A DNA stretch of 64,000 nucleotides, from contig JADJMW010000004.1 of NCBI GenBank assembly GCA_016709385.1, positions 62,001 to 126,000 on the forward strand, given 5' to 3'. The notes below the pieces were generated by a model, which worked only from the letters and a program-made list of their open reading frames with translations, was not told the origin of the DNA and made no database searches. Shown piece by piece: positions 1 to 8,707 of the stretch (its first letter is position 1; each line of letters begins with the position of its first letter). A program made the position numbers and the translations under genes. The stretch is from Candidatus Rubrivivax defluviihabitans. GTDB taxonomy: Bacteria > Pseudomonadota > Gammaproteobacteria > Burkholderiales > Burkholderiaceae_C.

Positions 1-1496
1 TGTCCAACCCCAAAACCGGTACGGCATCCGGACAAGGTCCAGGCGCCGCGTTTCCGTGGCGCGCCTTGCTGCCCATCGCGGTCGTCATCGCGCTGGCACT
101 GGCGCCGGCGCCGGAAGGCCTGCCGCAGCACGCCTGGTATTTCTTCGCCATCTTTGCCGGCGTCATCGTCGGCCTGATGGTCGAGCCGCTGCCTGGCGGC
201 GCCATTGGCCTCATCGGGGTCACGCTGGTCACCGTGCTGGCGCCCTGGGTGCTGTTCTCGCCGGCCGAAATGGCCAAGGACGGCTTCAAGCCGGCGAACG
301 CGGCCCTGACCTGGGCGCTGTCGGGATTCTCCAACAGCACGGTCTGGCTGATCTTCGGCGCCTTCATGTTCGCCCTGGGCTACGAGAAGACGGGGCTGGG
401 TCGCCGCATCGCACTGCTGCTCGTCAAGTCCATGGGCAAGCGCACCCTCACGCTGGGTTATGCGGTGACCATCGCCGACCTGCTGCTGGCGCCATTCACA
501 CCGTCCAATACCGCGCGCAGCGGCGGCACCATCTACCCGGTGATCCGCAACCTGCCGGCGCTGTACGACTCCAAGCCCAACGATCCTTCGGCGCGGCGAA
601 TGGGTTCGTACCTGATGTGGGTGGCCATCGCCGCCACCTGCGTCACGAGTTCGATGTTCCTCACCGCGCTGGCACCCAACCTGCTGGCGCTGGAACTGGT
701 GAAGAAGACGGCTGCGGTCGAGATCAGCTGGGCGCAGTGGTTCCTGGCCTTCGCGCCGGTGGGCGTGGGCCTGCTGGTGCTGGTGCCCCTGCTCACCTAC
801 TGGATCTACCCGCCGGGTGTGAAGAGCGGCGAGGAGGTGCCGCGCTGGGCCGGCGCCGAGCTGCAAAAGATGGGCGGCGTCACGCGCCGTGAACTGACGC
901 TGGCCGTGCTGGTGCTGCTGGCGCTGGCGCTGTGGATCTTCGGCGGTGACTTCATCAACGCCACCACGGTGGCGCTGGTGGTGATCTGCCTGATGCTGGT
1001 CACCGCGGTCATGAGCTGGGACGACGTCATCGCCAACAAGGCGGCGTGGAATACGCTGGCCTGGTTTGCCACCCTGGTGGCGCTGGCCGGTGGCCTGAGC
1101 AAGGTCGGTTTCGTGAAGTGGTTTGCCGACGGCGTGGCCTCGAGCATGGTGGGCTTCACGCCCTTCACGGCGATGATCGTGCTGGTGTTGGTGTTCTTCT
1201 TCACGCACTACCTTTTTGCCAGCATCACCGCCCACGTGACGGCGCTGCTGCCGGTGATGCTGGCGGTGGGCACCACCATCCCGGGGCTGGACATGACGCA
1301 GTTCGCGCTGTTGCTGTGCCTGACGCTCGGCATCATGGGCATCCTCACGCCCTACGCCACGGGGCCGAGCCCGGTGTATTACGGCTCGGGCTATCTGCCG
1401 GCCAAGGACTTCTGGATCCTGGGCGGCGTGTTCGGCGTCATCTTCATCGCCGCCTTCCTGCTTGTCGGGCTGCCCTGGATGGCGATGATCCGCTGA
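1..1496 (+). CDS. DASS-family (SLC13-like) dicarboxylate/anion:Na+ symporter, first base missing
   Basis: Inner-membrane carrier of the divalent anion:Na+ symporter family, which takes up C4-dicarboxylates, citrate or tartrate; the substrate cannot be told from sequence. It has about eleven hydrophobic segments and the two family signature loops: TPSNTARSGG (about residue 163) and the matching TPYATGPSP late in the protein. The frame is open to the left edge, and the window begins with TG followed by codons for SNPKTGTASG, so the true ATG probably starts one base outside the window (about 498 aa, normal for the family). An internal TTG at 66 would clip the N-terminus before the first membrane segment and is less likely. 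It converges on a sensor kinase gene, with a hairpin terminator between. Confidence 0.85.
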   Translation, partial: SNPKTGTASGQGPGAAFPWRALLPIAVVIALALAPAPEGLPQHAWYFFAIFAGVIVGLMVEPLPGGAIGLIGVTLVTVLAPWVLFSPAEMAKDGFKPANAALTWALSGFSNSTVWLIFGAFMFALGYEKTGLGRRIALLLVKSMGKRTLTLGYAVTIADLLLAPFTPSNTARSGGTIYPVIRNLPALYDSKPNDPSARRMGSYLMWVAIAATCVTSSMFLTALAPNLLALELVKKTAAVEISWAQWFLAFAPVGVGLLVLVPLLTYWIYPPGVKSGEEVPRWAGAELQKMGGVTRRELTLAVLVLLALALWIFGGDFINATTVALVVICLMLVTAVMSWDDVIANKAAWNTLAWFATLVALAGGLSKVGFVKWFADGVASSMVGFTPFTAMIVLVLVFFFTHYLFASITAHVTALLPVMLAVGTTIPGLDMTQFALLLCLTLGIMGILTPYATGPSPVYYGSGYLPAKDFWILGGVFGVIFIAAFLLVGLPWMAMIR

Positions 1497-1515
1497 CGGA
1501 CGCTGGCCATTCCGC

Positions 1516-1548
1516 ACGCGCCCGGAACCCGCCGGGCGCGTTCGTTTT
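1516..1548 (+). terminator. Rho-independent terminator of the DASS carrier gene
   Basis: Perfect 10-bp stem ACGCGCCCGG (1516-1525) / CCGGGCGCGT (1532-1541) with a 6-base loop, followed by the T-rich TCGTTTTC. It starts 20 bases after the carrier stop codon. The T-tract is on the plus strand only, so it serves the carrier gene rather than the convergent kinase. Confidence 0.7.
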
Positions 1549-1550
1549 CG

Positions 1551-4262
1551 CTACGCGGTCTTGGCGAGAAGTGCGTCCAGCGCCGCCAGAAACCTGCGGA
1601 AGTCCAGCGGCTTGGTCCAGTAGTCGACCATGCCGGCGGCCAGCGCGCGCTCGATGTGGTCCGGCATGGCGTTGGCCGACAGCGCCACGCAGGGCGTCGA
1701 GGCCGTGGCCGGCTGGGTGCGCAGCCGGCGCAGCACCTCGAAGCCGTCGCAGTCGGGCAACTGCATGTCGAGCAGGATCAGGGCGGGCTGCAGCGCCGCG
1801 GCCAGGGCCACGCCGCTGGCCCCGTCCTCGGCCACGTGGAGCTGGAGGTCGGCGCGCCCGGCCAGCAGCTCGCGGATGATGAGCGAATTGACCGCATTGT
1901 CCTCCACGTAGAGCAACGTGTGCCGGCGCGCGACGGGCGCGGTGGCGGCCGCGTCCGGCCAGGGTACGGGTGGCGACGATGGCGACGCCAGCGGCGAACC
2001 CGGCGCCGCAGTTTCGGGCCGCGACCCGGTGTCGCCGCGAGCAGGCGCCACGGCCTGCAGCTGCAATTCGAAGACGCTGCCCCGGCCGGCCACGCTGCGA
2101 ACCTGCACCGTGCCGCCCATGCGTTCCGTCAGCGCCTTCACGATGGCCAGGCCGATGCCCGTTCCTTCGACGGCGTCGCCTTCGGCGCCGAGCCGGTTGA
2201 AGGGCTCGAACAGATGTTGCATCTGCTCGACGGTCATGCCGCGGCCGCTGTCGGCCACGCGCAGGATCACCTGGCCGTCGCGCGGCTCGGCTTCGATCGT
2301 CACTTCGCCGCCGTCGTGGTTGTACTTGATGGCGTTGGACAGCAGGTTCAGCAGGACCTGGCGCAAGCGCGTGGGGTCGGCCAGCACCTGCAGGTCCAGC
2401 CGACCGGTCCGCAGTGACACGGTCCGGCGGTCGCGCAGCGGCCCCAGCAGCGGCAGCGTTTCGGCCACCAGCGGAGCCAATGCCACCGGCTGCAACTGGA
2501 TGCGCAGCTCGCCGCTTTCCAGGCTGGCCAGGTCGAGCACGTCGTTGATCAGGCTCAGCAGGTGCTCCCCGGCAGAACGGACATGGTCGAGGCGGCGCCG
2601 TCGCTTGGCCGCGGGCTCGTCGACACCGGTCTCCTCGACCAGCAGCAGCTGGGAGAAGCCCAGCATGGCATTCAGCGGCGTGCGCAGTTCGTGGCTCATG
2701 CGGGCCAGGAACTTGCTCTTCGCCGTGCTCTCGCGCAACGCGATCTCGCGCTCGCGGCGCGCCGCCTCGGCGGTGCGGGTGTCGGTGACGTCCCAGTTGA
2801 CGCCGATGCGCCGCCGCGCGCCGGACTGTTCGTCGCGCAGCTCGACCGATCGCGAAGCCAGCCAGCGCACCTGCCCGTCGGGCCACACGATGCGGAACTG
2901 GTGTTCGTAGGGCCGGCCCTCGGCGATGGCGGGGCGGAACAGCGCCTCGATGGCCGTGCGGTCCTCGGGGTGCACGCAGGCCATTCGTTCGGCGTCGTCC
3001 ATCGCCCGGGCCTGTGGTTTGTGGCCGCGCAGCAACCACATCTGCTCGTCCCAGTACACCTCGCCGCTGGCCATGTCCAGTTCCCAGGTGCCCAGGCCAG
3101 CGCCGCGCGCCACCAGCGCGGCCCGCTCCACGGCGCTGCGCAGCGCCTGTTCGGCCTTGTGGCGCGCGGTGATGTCCAGGCCGACACCGACGAAGGCCAC
3201 CGGGCGGCCGTGGGCGTCGCGCTGCACCATGCGCCGCGTCATCACCGTGCGCCAGTCGCCGTCGCTGCGGCGGAAGCGCACTTCCAGGTCGAGCGGGCGG
3301 CTGCTGGCGAGGGCCTCCCGGGCCGAAGCCGCGGCCCGCCGGCGATCGTCGGGATGCACGAAACCGGTGATCTCGTCGACCTGAAAGCCCTGTGGCCGCG
3401 GCGGCAGCCCCAGCATGCGCAGCGCCTGGGCATTCAGGTGCAGCCGACCGCTGCCGAGGTCGTGACGCCAGATGCCGATGTCGCCCAGGTCCACCGCCAG
3501 CGCCAGCTGCGACTCCAGTTCACTCAGCTCCTGCGCCAGCGAGAAGGGTTCGGAGTCGTCCATCATGAGCCCGAGCACACGCTCGGGCCGGCCGTCGCCG
3601 CCGCTCTTGACCACCCAATGCGAATGGATGCGGCGCCAGATGCCGTCGTCGCCGCGGACGCGATAGCGTGTGGCATAGCGCCCCGGCTTCTGCAGCGAAC
3701 GCAGGAAGAAGGGTTCGAATTCGGCGCGGTCTTCGTCGGCCAGCCGCGACGCCGCTTCGTGAAAGCTGGGTGTCGGTGCATCGGGCGAGATGCCCCAGAA
3801 GTGGCAGACCTGCGGGTCCCAGCGGCCTTGCAGGGTGCGCACGTTGCGCTCCCACACGCCCAGCCGTCCGAAGTCGCGCGCCAGGTCCAGCAGTTCGGTC
3901 AGGCGTTGCACCTCGGCCCGGGCGGCACGCTGGTCGTCGACAGCGTGCAGCGCGAGCAGCACGCCTCCCTGCGGCAGCGGCTGGCTGGCGGCGTGCACCC
4001 AGCACGCCGCCAGCGTGGGCTGGCGCAGCGGCAGTTCGGCGGTGGCTGCGCTCGCGCCGAGCAGGGCTGCGGCGTCGGCGCCTGCGGCCCACAGTCCGGT
4101 CAGGGGCTGGCCGGGCGCGGCGGCCGGGCCCAGCAGCGCCAGCGCCGCGGGGCTGGCCCACGTCACCTGGCCGCCGGTGCCGGCGTGCAGCAGGGCCACC
4201 GGAGTCGCGTCCAGCAGGGCAGCGGCCAGCTCGGCCGGCATGGGCAGGGGGTCGGTCTTCAT
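1551..4262 (-). CDS. Soluble PAS-rich hybrid sensor histidine kinase with C-terminal receiver
   Basis: A 903-aa cytoplasmic hybrid kinase with no membrane segment. From the N-terminus it shows a weak PAS-like region (about 10-110), then three PAS/PAC units (about 130-240, 255-370 and 380-500). HisKA follows, with phospho-acceptor His about 524 in SHELRTPLN. HATPase_c has an N box (NAIKYN), G1 (VADSGRGMT) and G2 (GTGIGLAIV). A receiver follows (about 783-900) with acceptor Asp about 832 in LLDMQLP and a conserved Lys in TKP. The receiver suggests phosphorelay to an unlinked Hpt protein, or autoregulation. The next minus-strand gene upstream (LytTR pair) is 108 bases away, so co-transcription is possible but unproven. 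The kinase core closely resembles the one at 45372-47672, suggesting paralogues. Signal unknown. Confidence 0.85.
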   Translation of the reverse strand: MKTDPLPMPAELAAALLDATPVALLHAGTGGQVTWASPAALALLGPAAAPGQPLTGLWAAGADAAALLGASAATAELPLRQPTLAACWVHAASQPLPQGGVLLALHAVDDQRAARAEVQRLTELLDLARDFGRLGVWERNVRTLQGRWDPQVCHFWGISPDAPTPSFHEAASRLADEDRAEFEPFFLRSLQKPGRYATRYRVRGDDGIWRRIHSHWVVKSGGDGRPERVLGLMMDDSEPFSLAQELSELESQLALAVDLGDIGIWRHDLGSGRLHLNAQALRMLGLPPRPQGFQVDEITGFVHPDDRRRAAASAREALASSRPLDLEVRFRRSDGDWRTVMTRRMVQRDAHGRPVAFVGVGLDITARHKAEQALRSAVERAALVARGAGLGTWELDMASGEVYWDEQMWLLRGHKPQARAMDDAERMACVHPEDRTAIEALFRPAIAEGRPYEHQFRIVWPDGQVRWLASRSVELRDEQSGARRRIGVNWDVTDTRTAEAARREREIALRESTAKSKFLARMSHELRTPLNAMLGFSQLLLVEETGVDEPAAKRRRRLDHVRSAGEHLLSLINDVLDLASLESGELRIQLQPVALAPLVAETLPLLGPLRDRRTVSLRTGRLDLQVLADPTRLRQVLLNLLSNAIKYNHDGGEVTIEAEPRDGQVILRVADSGRGMTVEQMQHLFEPFNRLGAEGDAVEGTGIGLAIVKALTERMGGTVQVRSVAGRGSVFELQLQAVAPARGDTGSRPETAAPGSPLASPSSPPVPWPDAAATAPVARRHTLLYVEDNAVNSLIIRELLAGRADLQLHVAEDGASGVALAAALQPALILLDMQLPDCDGFEVLRRLRTQPATASTPCVALSANAMPDHIERALAAGMVDYWTKPLDFRRFLAALDALLAKTA

Positions 4263-4370
4263 CGGCAGGCAGAAGTATGAACGCGACTGCCGAGTGCTCG
4301 CTCGCGTCCGCTCGAGCCGACGACGGCACCGTGGCGCGAAAGACGGTGCGCGGACGCCGGTGGGCCGCCC

Positions 4371-5141
4371 TCACATCGGCTTGAAGCGCCAGCCGTAGGC
4401 CTGGCTCACCGCCAAGCTTTCACCGTGGTTCTTCAGCTGCAGCGTGATGCGCCCGAGCTCGTCGCGCTGGGCGCGTGCTATGGCCGAGGCACGCACGATC
4501 ACGCCGCGGTGCACCTGCCAGAACTCCTGCGGGTCCAGCCCCTCGGCGATCTCCTTCAGCGGCTTGCGGACATGTGCCTCGTCGCGTGCGGTGACGACGC
4601 GGGTGTATTTCTCGTCGCTCTGGAAGAACAGGATCTCGTCGATGCCGAACATCTTGATCGTGTCGCCCACGCTGGCGCTCACCCAGCGCAGCGGTGCGCG
4701 GCCACTGGTGCCCGCCTGGCGCTGCTGAAGCTGGGCGGCCAGGCGGTCGACCAGGCTGTCCAGCGCCGGCGCGCCGGCGGCGGCTTGCAGGCGTTCGCGC
4801 AGCCGGGCCACGGTCTGCGCCAGGCGGTCGGCGGCGATGGGCTTGAGCAGGTAGTCCACCGCGCCGGCGTCGAAGGCGGCGATGGCGTGGTTGTCGTAGG
4901 CGGTGGTGAATACGACATGGCAGCGGCCGCTGGCGGCGCGTGCCACGTCCAGCCCGCTCAGGCCGGGCATGCGGATATCCAGGAAGGCGATCTCGGGCAC
5001 CAACTCGTCGATCGCTTCCACCGCGGCCGGGCCGTGTTCGCATTCGGCCACCACCACCAGTTCGGGCCAGGCGGCGGCCAGCATGCGGCGCAGCTCGGCG
5101 CGCTGCAGGTCCTCGTCGTCGGCGATCAGCGCGGTGGGCAT
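4371..5141 (-). CDS. LytTR-family response regulator (LytR/AlgR type)
   Basis: A 256-aa transcription regulator. The N-terminal receiver has the acidic pair DDED near residue 8, acceptor Asp in FLDIRMPG (about 54), Thr in FTTAYD and Lys in LLKPI. The C-terminal LytTR DNA-binding domain carries typical motifs (EKYTRV, FWQVHRG, LKEIAEG). I chose the ATG at 5141: it begins the receiver directly and overlaps the end of the kinase gene by 16 bases, a usual translational-coupling arrangement. The upstream open frame has no receiver homology. It should be phosphorylated by the neighbouring LytS-like kinase. No target is visible in the window. Confidence 0.9.
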   Translation of the reverse strand: MPTALIADDEDLQRAELRRMLAAAWPELVVVAECEHGPAAVEAIDELVPEIAFLDIRMPGLSGLDVARAASGRCHVVFTTAYDNHAIAAFDAGAVDYLLKPIAADRLAQTVARLRERLQAAAGAPALDSLVDRLAAQLQQRQAGTSGRAPLRWVSASVGDTIKMFGIDEILFFQSDEKYTRVVTARDEAHVRKPLKEIAEGLDPQEFWQVHRGVIVRASAIARAQRDELGRITLQLKNHGESLAVSQAYGWRFKPM

Positions 5142-6436
5142 GAATTCTCCTCGTCCAGGGGCAGCGTCAGGATGGCAGCGACACCGCCTTCGGGGCGCGC
5201 CTTGAGCGCGAGCGCGGCGCGTTCGCCGTACATCTGCTGCAGCCGTTCGCGGATATTCGTCAGCCCCAGTCCGCCGCCACTGCTGGTGGCCGCGAAGCCG
5301 GCGCCGTCGTCGGCCACGGTGACCTCCAACCGGCCGTCGGCCGTGCGCAAGGCACGCACCGCCACGTGCACCGTCCCGATCTTCGGTTCCACGCCGTGCT
5401 TGACGGCATTCTCGGCCAGCGAGATCAGCATCAGCGGCGGGCAGGGCGCGGAAAGCAGCTCCGGCGCGACGTCGATGGTCCAGACCAGCCGAGGCATGCG
5501 CGCCGCCATCAGGCCCAGGTAGGCGCGCACGATGTCCAGCTGCCCGGCCAGCGTGGCCGCGGCGCTGCCGCCGTCGCTGCGCAGGCGCGGGATCGCGGCG
5601 CGCAGGTAGTCCACCAGGCGGTCGATCATCTCGCTGGCGCGCGGCGGGTCGGTGGCAATGGCGCTGCGCACGCCGGCCAGGGTGTTGAACAGGAAATGCG
5701 GCTCCACCTGCGCCGCCAGCACCGACAGCCGCAACTCGGCCTCGCGCCGTGCCGCCTGCGCCTGGGCCAGCGCCTTCTCGCGCACCAGCGTTGCGAGGGC
5801 CGTGCGCTCGCGACGCCAGCCGATGACGGCAAAGCCGCCGGCGATCCAGAACGCCAGCAGGGCGCGCATGGCCAGGTTGGCCGGGCTGTCGTGGGCCGGT
5901 GGCGGCTCGGGCTCTGAAGGTACCGGAGCGCTGGCGGGACGATCGACCGGCAGCACCGTGACCCCGATCTGCAGCGCGATCTTGCGGCGCTGGCCGCTTG
6001 CGTCGACGTCGCCGATGCGCTCGGCGATCCACTGCTTCAAGGGTTCGGCCGCCACGTAGGCGCAGGCCACCGTGACCACGGCCACCAGCGCCATCGCCGC
6101 CAGCAGCGCCCAGCCCTCGCGCGCCGCTGGCCAGGCCTGGCGCCGCACCCAGACACCGACCCAGGGGCCGACGAGCAGCGGCGGCACCACCTGCAATGCG
6201 ATGCCCAGCACCGCCGCCCAGGGCGGGCCGTCGCGCGAAGCCAGTGCGCCACCGCCGGCGATGAAGATCAAGCTCAGGCCGACCGGAATGCTCCAGGTGC
6301 GGATGCGCGCGCGCGCCCAGGGCGTGCTGAATACCGGCCAGCGGCGGTAGCGCGTGAGCCAGCCCTGCGCGCGGCCGGTCAGTTCGTCCGGCAACGGCTG
6401 ATCCAGCACCAGTGGCGACTCGAAGGCGGCAGGCAT
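5126..6436 (-). CDS. LytS/YehU-type membrane sensor histidine kinase
   Basis: About 436 aa, partner of the LytTR regulator it overlaps. The N-terminal half has four hydrophobic segments (roughly residues 40-60, 65-95, 110-135 and 190-215), the last two separated by a periplasmic or loop stretch. The C-terminal half is a His_kinase domain with acceptor His in EPHFLFNTL, then HATPase_c with NAVKHG, VADDGAGF and GLGLTNIRERL. I placed the start at ATG 6436. A GTG at 6469 would add 11 residues and cannot be excluded, as neither has a clear ribosome site. It diverges from the methionine synthase gene. The signal is unknown. Confidence 0.85.
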   Translation of the reverse strand: MPAAFESPLVLDQPLPDELTGRAQGWLTRYRRWPVFSTPWARARIRTWSIPVGLSLIFIAGGGALASRDGPPWAAVLGIALQVVPPLLVGPWVGVWVRRQAWPAAREGWALLAAMALVAVVTVACAYVAAEPLKQWIAERIGDVDASGQRRKIALQIGVTVLPVDRPASAPVPSEPEPPPAHDSPANLAMRALLAFWIAGGFAVIGWRRERTALATLVREKALAQAQAARREAELRLSVLAAQVEPHFLFNTLAGVRSAIATDPPRASEMIDRLVDYLRAAIPRLRSDGGSAAATLAGQLDIVRAYLGLMAARMPRLVWTIDVAPELLSAPCPPLMLISLAENAVKHGVEPKIGTVHVAVRALRTADGRLEVTVADDGAGFAATSSGGGLGLTNIRERLQQMYGERAALALKARPEGGVAAILTLPLDEENSCPPR

Positions 6437-6601
6437 GACCGTAAGCTTAAGGCCGGCCGGCTCGGCCACGACGGCCGCGGGACGAAGCTCCAGGCGGCGG
6501 CGACGGGATCCGCGTCTTGCGCGACGAAGCCGCGGTCCGGCCGGGCTTGGCGCTTTGCGTTAACGTCCTGCGCCTCAGCCCCACCCCCTACGGAGACCCG
6601 C

Positions 6602-7654
6602 ATGTTCGACACCGCCATCGCCGGCAGCCTGCCCAAACCCGCCTGGCTGGCCGAGACCCAGAAACTCTGGCCGCAATGGAAGGCCCAGGGTGCCGAGCTG
6701 GCGCAGGCCAAGCTCGACGCCACGCTGCTGTGGATCAAGGCCCAGGAAGACGCGGGCCTGAGCGTCATCGGCGACGGCGAGCAGAGCCGCCAGCACTTCG
6801 TGCACGGCTTCCTGGAGCAGGTCGAAGGCATCGACTTCGAGCACAAGGTCGAGATGGGCATCCGCAACGACCGCTACAAGGCGATGGTGCCGCAGGTGGT
6901 GGCGCCGTTGAGGCTCAAGGGCCGCGTGCACGAAGCGGAAGCGCGTTTCCTGCGCGCGCACACCACGCGCAGGATCAAGTTCACGCTGCCCGGGCCGCTG
7001 ACCATCGTCGACACCGTGGCCGACCGCTGCTACGGCGACCGCAGGACACTCGCCTTCGCCTTCGCCGAACTGCTCAACCAGGAAGCGCTGGCGCTGCAGG
7101 CCGACGGCGTGGACGTGATCCAGTTCGACGAGCCGGCTTTCAACGTCTATATGTCCGACGCCGCCGAATGGGGCGTGGCCGCGCTGGAACGCGCGGCGCA
7201 AGGCCTGAAGGCGCAAGGCATGGCCAATGGCCGCTCGTGCACGACGGCGGTGCACATCTGCTACGGCTACGGCATCCAGGCCAACAACGACTGGAAGCAG
7301 ACGCTGGGGCAGGAATGGCGCCAGTACGAGCAGGTCTTCCCGGCGCTCGCGAAGAGCTCCATCGATCAGGTCAGCCTGGAGTGCATCCACTCGCACGTGC
7401 CGCCCGAACTGATGGCACTGCTGAAGGGCAAGGACGTGATGGTGGGCGTGATCGACGTTGCCAGCGAGCAGGTGGAAACGCCCGAGGAAGTGGCCGACAC
7501 CATCGGCCGCGCGCTGCAGTTCGTGCCGCGCGAGCACCTCATCGCCTGCACCAACTGCGGCCTGGCGCCGATGAGCCGTGCCGTGGCCGAGGCCAAGCTG
7601 GCGGTGCTTGCGCAGGGCGCGGCGCTGGCCGACCGGCGTCTGGCCGGCCGGTGA
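6602..7654 (+). CDS. MetE C-terminal-type (core) methionine synthase
   Basis: A 350-aa zinc methyltransferase of the cobalamin-independent methionine synthase family. It lacks the N-terminal folate-binding half of full MetE, so it is a core enzyme that transfers a methyl group to homocysteine from an undetermined donor. The zinc ligands fit: His-x-Cys in VHICYG (about 218-220), Glu in SLECIHS (about 265) and Cys in CTNCGLAP (about 322). FDEPAF matches the family substrate loop. CGGAGA lies 7 bases before the ATG. Core MetE proteins often sit beside a DUF1852 partner in other bacteria; none is here. Its stop overlaps the next small gene. Confidence 0.85.
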   Translation: MFDTAIAGSLPKPAWLAETQKLWPQWKAQGAELAQAKLDATLLWIKAQEDAGLSVIGDGEQSRQHFVHGFLEQVEGIDFEHKVEMGIRNDRYKAMVPQVVAPLRLKGRVHEAEARFLRAHTTRRIKFTLPGPLTIVDTVADRCYGDRRTLAFAFAELLNQEALALQADGVDVIQFDEPAFNVYMSDAAEWGVAALERAAQGLKAQGMANGRSCTTAVHICYGYGIQANNDWKQTLGQEWRQYEQVFPALAKSSIDQVSLECIHSHVPPELMALLKGKDVMVGVIDVASEQVETPEEVADTIGRALQFVPREHLIACTNCGLAPMSRAVAEAKLAVLAQGAALADRRLAGR

Positions 7655-7866
7655 AGCTGTCGCGCCTGTGGCAACCGCGACGCGGGCTTTTCTGGGTGAT
7701 GGTGGCCTTCAACGGGCTGTCTTCGCTGGGCGCCTGGGCGCTGCGCTCGCTGCCGCTGGAGGGTGCGGTCTTTGCCGTCGTCGCGCTGCTGTCGCTGATG
7801 AACTGTGCCGGCGGGTTGTTGGCGGCATGGCGGCTGGTGACGGAGCCGCCGGCCGCGAGCGGATGA
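7651..7866 (+). CDS. Small two-helix membrane protein
   Basis: A 71-aa protein I do not recognise. It starts at a GTG inside the methionine synthase stop (GTGA overlap), so it is probably translationally coupled. A basic N-terminus (KLSRLWQPRRG) precedes two hydrophobic helices (about residues 13-33 and 37-60). Its role may be linked to methionine synthase only by co-expression. The gene ends 75 bases before the PPTase start. Moderate certainty that it is real: composition is membrane-like rather than a random read-through. Confidence 0.5.
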   Translation: MKLSRLWQPRRGLFWVMVAFNGLSSLGAWALRSLPLEGAVFAVVALLSLMNCAGGLLAAWRLVTEPPAASG

Positions 7867-7941
7867 CCCGCTGCGCCAGTGCCGCGTTGGGCCCGGGCGC
7901 GCTGCCGATCCGCAGGCGCCGCGCTCGGCGAGAATGGGCGA

Positions 7942-8691
7942 ATGTGGTGGCTGGCGCACGGTGAACAGGAGGTGCCTGTCGGGGCCGAATGGCTGGCGCC
8001 GCGCGAACAGCGCATCCTGGCCGAAATTCGTTATACGAAGCGGCGCGTCGAATTCCTCACCCGCCGCTGGACCGCCAAGCGGGCGGTGGCCATGGTGCTG
8101 GGGCGCAGCCTGGACGCCGCGGCGCTGGCGGCGGTCGAGATCCGCCACCATGCGAGCGGCGCGCCCTGGGTGGCCGTGGACGGCCAGCCGGCGGCGGTCG
8201 ACGTCTCGATCAGCGACCGTGCCGGCTGGGCCGTCTGCCTGGTCGGTCCGGCGGGCGGTGCGGGCGGCGCACTCGGCATCGACCTCGAACTGGTGGAGCC
8301 GCGCAGCGACGCCTTCGTCGGCGACTTCTTCACCGCCGGCGAAGTGGCCGGTGTGCGCCGCCTGCCGGCCGGCCAGGCCCGCGACGAAGCCGCCAACCTG
8401 ATCTGGTCGGCCAAGGAGTCGGCGCTGAAGGTGCTGCAGGTCGGCCTGCGCGCCGATACGCGCGAGGTCGAGGTGGACTTCGGCCAGGAACGCCGGCCCG
8501 ACGGCTGGGCCCCGCTGGCGGTGACCGGCCGCGATGGGTCGGCCTTCGCCGGCTGGTGGCGGCGCGACGGTGTCTTCCTGCTCACCCTGGCCGGCCGCCG
8601 GCAGGCACCGCCGCCACTGCAGCTGCCTGGCGGTGGCCATCTCGTCGACGCGGTGCCGCTGCACTCGTGGCTGGCGCGGCCGTGCGTGTAG
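7942..8691 (+). CDS. Sfp-type 4'-phosphopantetheinyl transferase
   Basis: A 249-aa cytoplasmic enzyme that moves 4'-phosphopantetheine from CoA to carrier proteins. The Sfp/AcpT signature is present: GIDLELVEPR (Mg2+ site, about 113-122), FFTAGEVAGV and WSAKESALKVL (about 155-165) with the conserved Lys and Glu. The start is ATG 7942; an upstream in-frame candidate at 7879 would add unrelated residues. It converges on the carboxylase-like gene with only 16 bases between stops. The nearest carrier domains are the four ACPs of the synthase and the biotinyl domain is not a substrate, so the obvious client is the synthase. Those carriers have Thr rather than Ser at the acceptor site, which bears on its specificity. 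Confidence 0.88.
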   Translation: MWWLAHGEQEVPVGAEWLAPREQRILAEIRYTKRRVEFLTRRWTAKRAVAMVLGRSLDAAALAAVEIRHHASGAPWVAVDGQPAAVDVSISDRAGWAVCLVGPAGGAGGALGIDLELVEPRSDAFVGDFFTAGEVAGVRRLPAGQARDEAANLIWSAKESALKVLQVGLRADTREVEVDFGQERRPDGWAPLAVTGRDGSAFAGWWRRDGVFLLTLAGRRQAPPPLQLPGGGHLVDAVPLHSWLARPCV

Positions 8692-8707
8692 CGGCCCCGG
8701 CCGCCGA